DNA of 64,000 nt from Polytrichum commune (taxonomy: Eukaryota; Streptophyta; Polytrichopsida; Polytrichales; Polytrichaceae): assembly GCA_950295325.1 (NCBI GenBank), contig OX485804.1:7006001-7070000 (forward strand), in the 5' to 3' direction. The notes below the pieces were generated by a model, which worked only from the letters and a program-made list of their open reading frames with translations, ran no database searches and had not been told where the DNA came from. Positions 57,701 through 64,000 of the stretch are shown one piece after another. Position 1 is the stretch's first letter; every line of letters starts with the position of its first letter. Position numbers and translations under genes: made by a program.

Positions 57701-60700
57701 ACGGACTCACCACCACCACCACCACCACATTTGTCCATTGTATATAAATATGGAGCTCTAGACAATTTATCACCTAGGGGATCATGTGGTAATTTGCCTC
57801 CCTTTCACTAGAATTCGTCCCCTTTTAACTTACCACATGTTTTCGTATGTGGTGATGTGGCCAAAGTCCCTCATGCAAAAGTGAAGATTGGGAAGATACC
57901 CTAAAACCCTAAACCTACCTCATTGTTGAACTCTTGAGCTCCTTGACGGGAATTGGCATCTGAGACCTTCACAGCTACCTCTTGGCCATTTGCCAACTTC
58001 CCCAAAAACACAGCACCAAAGCCTCCTTCTCCAATCTTGCTTTTGAAATTGTTGGTGGCCGATACAAGTTCAGGATAAGAGTATGCTTTTGCCCCTTGAT
58101 TTGGAGCACTACTTCCTCCTGTTGTATCCAACATCGTAAAGAATCATTTAGATTGTGGCCCATCCAAAATGTGAGTATATTGGTGATTTTGGGAAACAAA
58201 ATGACATGTATATTTCAATATTAGGAGAAGTAGATATACCAGTTCCATTTTCGGAGGGCACTTTAGGGTTCGACAATGGAATTGTCTCCGGATTACTCGA
58301 TTTGAGTCGTTCTCGGCGCACGCAAAACACAACCAAACCAACAATGAACAGAAGGGCCGCTACACCTCCACCAGCCGCACCCGCTATAACCCCCACATTT
58401 GTGGATGTTGTTTGGTTTGATGGAGAAGGGGACGGAGAAGGGTGAGGTGCTAAGCCTGGGTTCCCTGTCACACTGCCATAGTCAACATGAAACATGAGCC
58501 ATCCCAAACTATGTTCATGCTAATTTTGAGAAGCATGCAAATAGCAGCAGTGGTAATTCATGTCATCGCATGAAGACATCTAACAACGTCACAAGGAATT
58601 GAAGTAGCGTGCATGTGACTACATTCACAGCATGAAGCAAATGTGAAGTCAGTAAAGTTGAAGAGAAAGGAGTGCTCACTTGACTGTCAACCCTGGTTTT
58701 GTCAGGGTGGAGGGTATGGAGCCTGTGAGGTTGTTGTCTTGTAGAAAGCTGATGGAAGAGGCAAAAATGAATGAATTTGCGAGTCATAAAATTGTTTGCT
58801 CCATGAATTGCAACATAATTTGTGTCAGAGTACACCAATCTATAAGGTGGTGTTTATCAATTATGTATGTTGCACTAGCTTTGAGGTTTGGTAAAGATTC
58901 TCACACTTCTTTCAAGGTTGGGATGGTTCCCAAAGAAGCCGGGATAGTACCAGTTAGGTCATTGTGTTGCAGATGCCTGCACAAAAACCATTGCCAAAGT
59001 ACATCAATCTATACGTCTATGTGCTAACTTGGGGCAATCTGACAAGTCAAAATTGAATCCCCAACAGCTAGTTTTATATTGATCCAAGCAAATTTGAAAA
59101 ATGGTGAATGTCTCACTCACAATGACGTTAAACTTTGAAGTGCACTTAAATCTGGAATGCTCCCTGTGAAGTAGTTGTCATCCAAAAACCTGTGGGACTT
59201 CAAAATTTAGTTAGTTAGATACATAGATACATAGATAGATAGGTAGGTAGATACGCAGCCATGAAGAGTCCCTACACCAGAGAATTACTAGGACCTCTTG
59301 GTGGTGGATGCAAAAAACAAAATTACCAAGCTCCCAAACACACTAGCACGTTGACCACATGGAAAATGTTTCTCATTGGAAATTGATAAACTCATGCAAT
59401 AGAGTGGATGAGGGACTTACAAGGATGTAAGCGCAGTCAAATTAGCAAAACTTGCAGGTATTTGCCCTGTTAAATTGTACGAGGACAATGTTCTACATAG
59501 AAGATGCACACATCAAAATGAATAAAGAGAATACCCATTTATGTTCATTGATTGAGTGCAAATGGATGAAACAGAAGGTTCTCAATAAAATTTTATACGT
59601 GCTCTTACTTCATATCTAGAACAACACTTCATATAGTCATTTTTGATTATTCAAAACATTATTGATTCTATCATCAATATATTCCAACACCATACAGGGC
59701 AATCACAGAGTCATGGACCCATCTATATGTATTCAGAAAAGTAATCATAACTTGTCAAATGTGCCATCACATCATTTACTCATGCGTAAATATATACTAG
59801 GAAATTAAAACTAGCATAAATGTACCAGTCTCAATCATATAACAAACTTATCCTTCGTAAGGTAACATAATATATACATATATCTTCATGCATTCAACAT
59901 GCAAAAATGCTTACATTGTAGTGACCCTTGGAACGGCCCCAGCTGAACATGTGACCCATTCGATAGGCACAGGAAGGCATGGATCTCCACCATAGCTCAA
60001 CGTTAGATTTAATGCCATTTTGATTGCTGTAATTGCAAGAGCTATTGACAACCACCAAAGAAACGTTAGTCTTACACTTGTTCTAGAAAAAGGACAAAAA
60101 CAAGTTGCATGGGATCAACTTTAAGTAAGGTAGACCTACTTCCATTAGTCAAGTCTAAGTTAACTTCTGTGCCACTAAGAGCACTGAATAAAATATTTCT
60201 ATTGAAACGAAATGACATGAACCGTGAGTTGAAATCACAATGTTGCACCTTCCAAAGTCTTAAGACTTAGTCTGACTCAAATGAAAGTACAATGATGCAA
60301 GGCAAGCACACCTATAGTCATCCTTTCAACACATTACATCGCTATTACTAAACCACCGTGATTTTTGTTGGGACTTCTTGGTAATTGAAAAAGGATTTCA
60401 CCACATCTTCGAATGTAGTGTATGGATGTGCCATGACAATTAATAATGAGATTTTCCAAGTATTAGATGTAGCAGTGCCTATAAATAACCCTAGGCTCTC
60501 ATGTTCGAACCATGTTCCTTTCAGGCAAGAATCTACAGAGGTCGCTTTTGGATATTTAGTCACAATTTCAGTGCAGTTACCATACATCACTCACCATCAG
60601 CCTTGTTAGTAGGAGCCGTGAATGTTGACGGGAACCGCATATGAAGCTCGAATGCATTCAAAATTGGAGAGCGGGCAGATTGGGTAGTGGGTTCAAGTTG

Positions 60701-63375
60701 GATTTTGAAGCTTGCGTCAAACGTGTAATTCTGATAGTAGAACAAATCAGCCCGGAAGGCGCCACCCGTGTCATTGTAAGGGTTGACATAGGCTTGCGGC
60801 TGGCCTCCCATAATGATGAAAGACCTTGAAGTCGCATTTGCATTTGAGTCCAATTCTGCAAAGTAATACTGCAGCAAGCTTGAGAAAGATGTACTTCCCA
60901 ATGCTGAAGTGATAGAAGTAAACTGCATGGTCAATGGAGTGGCAATAGTCAGGGACGAGGTTTGGCCACTTTGCATTACGACCGAAGGGGGATTCAGAGC
61001 ATATGCATTTGACACTGGTGTTGCTACCGAGAGTGCTGTCGAAGCACTGTCATTGTAGGGCGTCCAAATGCGGTCATATGCATCATCCGGATATCTGCAA
61101 AAAAATTAGTAAACTTGTGAGCAAGTTTGAATACATTCTTGATGCGGTAGACTTGAAGGCTTCTTTGCGTCCAACGTTTATTTAAGTTTCAGAAATCAAT
61201 AAATCTAAGAGTTGCATTCGTAGGATAAGCATTCTTCAAGGGTATAAAGTTTCGTGGAAATGGTAATCCATACCTACTAGGGAGGGGTTTGGATGGTGAC
61301 CCATGCTTTAGAAAACTTGTAAACCTTTTACTAACCTGTACACACACCGTCTCAAAGAATTCCTCTCAATGCTCTCTTTCTGAACATTTTACTCCTCTTT
61401 GTGTAATAGCACTTTATCAACCCGTTAAAAACATTAGAAGTGACTTAGAAAAAGTTGTTCTATAGGGGGGAGTTGCCACCCCGCACGGGCGAATACATAA
61501 GAACCAAGTCATCAAAGTCTTGAAGGCATTGCATATCTCTCAATATGTCATTAGGAGTAGGAATGTGACGAGGACTCACCTGACTACCACACTACCACCG
61601 ATATTATACCGGAAAAGCTGTAAGTAGAAATTCCCATCTTGAAGGCTTTTTTCTGAGTAAGCACCGGCTTCATATGTGCGGAGCTCCAAAGACGAAATGA
61701 AAGGATTGCTCCCACCGGTTTGACCACGAATCAAGCAGAAGTCAATTGTATTCTTCGTAGCCATGTATAAATGTTCATATATGGTGGTATAGCTATTATC
61801 GAAGCTAGTTGGGTCTAAATTCCATACTTGAGTTGCGTCGATCGATACACTGAATGATGGTTTTGTGGCAGCATTGTCATATGAGCCATACCAAAAACTG
61901 TAGCGGATCATGTAAGCCATGCCCACGACCGTGCCCGGCAATACGTAGCAATACTTTCCCCGAGGCTCGTCAAAGTATCGGAGCGTTGAAAATGCTTGTG
62001 CCCACACCGAGCTACCAGGAACATTGGCGAAGTTTTTCCCAACAGAGGTGTAATTACCATCGGGCACCCAGTATACACCCGTAATGGAATCCGTGTAAGC
62101 TGCAGTAGCGCCACAGTCGATGCTAATGAACCCTGAAAATATCAACCAGGTAGGTGTGTAGATCTCAAATTAGGCATAAATGATGTACATGAGGTTATGG
62201 AAACACTTCAAATGGAATTTCTCCTCAATCACTCAATAGGTAGGTCCATCTGATGCGATTCCATTTGCGAGCTTATGTTGGACAATCATCTGCCTTACGA
62301 TATACAAGCAAGGTACGTGGGCATTAGGTGCTCACTCTTCTTAATCACACACCTGCATTGCATGGTATATGGAAAGGCTTGTAGATAAGAACAAACTCCA
62401 GAAAGACACTAGATATATATAACTCGTGATTTAGGCGTAAATGATGCATGAGGTTTGAAGGAAATGTTTCCAATGTATTGTCATCAATGATTCAGTGGGT
62501 CCATGTACAATGTGATTCCATTTGTGAACTCTGATTGGACAGTCATGTGTTTTACATTTATAGAAACAAGGTGTGAGGGACTTAGGTGCACACTCTTCTT
62601 CATCGCAGACGTATATTTGAGCAGTCCATATATGGCAAGGCTTGAATTCAAGAACACGAGCAAGAACACACACCAAGAGAGACACTTGATGCATATCTTC
62701 ATTTAGAATCAAATGATGCATGGGCTCAAGGAAATGTTCCCAAAGTATATTTCTCATCAATGACTTGATAGGTTAGGTGTGCGTAATGTGATTCCATTTG
62801 TGAACTTTGGTTGGCGATTCATGTGCTTTGCCTTTATATGAGTAGGTAAGGTATGTGGGCCTTATGTAGTCACTCTTTTGAACCAATCACCTAGATTTGG
62901 AACGTCTATGGCAAGGCTTGTAGTTAAAAAACATTCACCAAGCACATACTCGCTATGATGAGATTGAACTATGTGCTCAAACAAACCTAGACAACACTCT
63001 AGGTTCAAAAGTGAATACAATTGAGAGGGCCTATGTGATTGTCGTAAGAGAACCAGAATCTTCACTTCGACCCCTTCAAACTTTTGCATGTCAGTTCGAA
63101 AGATAATCTTTGTGATTAGCAGTTGCTATCCAGATGAGGCAGTTCCTGATCGCATCCAGTGGCCAACATTGTGTGACATGAAGTTGGAAGTGCTCACAAT
63201 AAGGCCATATATATTACGACAATAGCATCTCAAAGACCTATACTTGAGTGAATCAAAGAATCACACCTGATTGAGAAGGAGCCTGTGCACATGTTGTTTG
63301 CACACTGAAGATAACTGCAACCGCTAATGCTATTAACACTTGTAAGGTCTGCACATGATGCATCTTGTGGTCCAT
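54713..63375 (-). CDS. Malectin-like LRR receptor-like serine/threonine kinase, ~955 aa
   Basis: A plasma-membrane receptor kinase of the malectin-like/LRR type (LRR-I-like architecture). Exons: 63375-63267, 62132-61580, 61094-60595, 60026-59915, 59492-59421, 59189-59121, 58977-~58905, 58748 or 58737-58680, 58472-58240, 58118-57919, 57379-57253, 57055-56984, 56140-55951, 55752-55617, 55072-54713. In order: signal peptide ([19 protein letters not shown]), malectin-like domain ([18 protein letters not shown]), [14 protein letters not shown], LRRs one per ~70-nt exon, a Pro/Ser linker, a membrane helix ([20 protein letters not shown]), then the kinase: [24 protein letters not shown] (RD class), DFGLS and [11 protein letters not shown]. 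The ligand is unknown. The third and fourth LRR exons do not join in frame at the expected canonical sites (see findings). An alternative start lies 12 bp downstream. Confidence 0.93.
57707..57729. repeat. (CAC)n triplet run in a kinase intron
   Basis: About seven CAC/ACC units within the intron between kinase exons at 57,380-57,918. Confidence 0.9.
62168..62960. repeat. Three tandem ~265-bp units in intron 1 of the receptor kinase
   Basis: Units start near 62,170, 62,428 and 62,698. Each runs through AAATGATG(T/C)A, a GATTCCATTTG(T/C)GA block, a CACTCTT block, and AAGGCTTG(T/A)A, in the same order. They are diverged by substitutions and small indels. No coding role is evident. Confidence 0.75.
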
Positions 63376-64000
63376 CGCAACCTGCCAATCGGATTCAAAT
63401 AAATGCTCAATGTTTTTGCCGATCACCAATGTGGAATTAAACAGCAACAAAATACTGACAAGCATAATCTGCACTGTCAACTCTGCATGCAGCTGAGCGA
63501 TGCTATCGAGACTAAAAGCCTATGAAGCTGAACACCAACTCAGCCTGGAACACTGCACTTTTGTATAGTCTGAAAATCAACGCTCGCTTCATCGCCTTGA
63601 GCCTCTCTAAGTTATGAGGCAAACTTCACCACCTTGAGTCTCTCAAAATTGAAAGGTATAAATGGGAAGTTCGCTCCAACAGGAGTATGCATGTTCAAGT
63701 AAATGGGGAAAAATCCCTGTGGACGTCCTAGTATTTTGTTTTTCATGAGTAATACCAAGAGAAATAAGTGACAACTACAAAACGGAATCACCTGAAGGAC
63801 ATAAAAGTTATAACTTTTAGAAAGCAGCATAACATGGGCAGCAACTAAGGTCAAAGTGCCCCAATTCCCATTGTTGACCATCTATTTACGTAGGACATAC
63901 GTACTAATTCAATACTAATTATGAGATTATTCTAGGGATGACCAAATTGTAGCTCATTGGTTGAGACAAAGAGAGAGAGAGAGAGAGAGAAAGAAGTCAA
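63376..64000. promoter_or_regulatory. Upstream flank of the receptor kinase gene
   Basis: Lies 5' of the kinase start codon and probably contains its leader and promoter. A (GA)n tract occupies about 63,971-63,990. The minus-strand frame stays open upstream of the chosen ATG, but the added residues would precede the signal peptide and are unlikely to be used. Confidence 0.45.

Noticed and set aside
1-64000. tRNA and rRNA genes
   Set aside because: I saw no convincing cloverleaf with A and B boxes and no rRNA core sequence by eye. A covariance-model scan would settle this.

Overview
This is eukaryotic nuclear DNA, almost certainly from a land plant. It holds four spliced plant genes, all on the minus strand, whose exon phases close exactly at GT/AG introns: a peroxisomal ABCD1 (CTS/PXA1-type) transporter, a CYSTM stress peptide, a p34/AAGAB-type adaptin-binding protein, and a malectin-like LRR receptor kinase. 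Gene density is low, the intergenic DNA is AT-rich, and small inverted-repeat transposons are abundant. I cannot name the species. An apparently complete piggyBac transposon would be unusual in a flowering plant, so a bryophyte, lycophyte or fern is plausible, but that is inference.

Layout. 1-7,607: ABCD1, minus strand, 16 exons, with the 3' end beyond the left edge. 7.6-10.2 kb: its leader and promoter side, GC-rich near 9.2-10.2 kb. 10.2-20.3 kb: repeat-rich, with a Harbinger-type MITE, a foldback element, a Stowaway-like MITE and two decayed copies of one coding fragment. 20.98-22.29 kb: the three-exon CYSTM gene. 23-36.5 kb: a repeat nest with more Harbinger-type MITEs (one carrying a nested insertion) and a cluster of elements whose ends read ATTTAGTGTAG. 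37.2-40.3 kb: the six-exon AAGAB-like gene. 40.3-48.2 kb: intergenic, with an array of small hairpins at 44.56-44.99 kb.

48,200-54,171: the most notable find, an apparently complete 5.97-kb piggyBac element. It is bounded by TTAA on both sides and has 16-bp terminal inverted repeats with one mismatch. It encodes an uninterrupted transposase with the D/D/D residues and a C-terminal cysteine-rich domain. Upstream are overlapping reading frames with a Tudor-like segment and an acidic stretch; these may be a separate protein or upstream exons of the transposase.

54.7-63.4 kb: the receptor kinase, minus strand, converging with the piggyBac transposase about 540 bp away. One of its LRR exons seems to carry one extra base. 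Its first intron holds three tandem copies of a ~265-bp unit.

The four host genes do unrelated jobs (peroxisomal import, membrane-associated stress peptide, adaptor-complex assembly, cell-surface signalling) and do not form a pathway.
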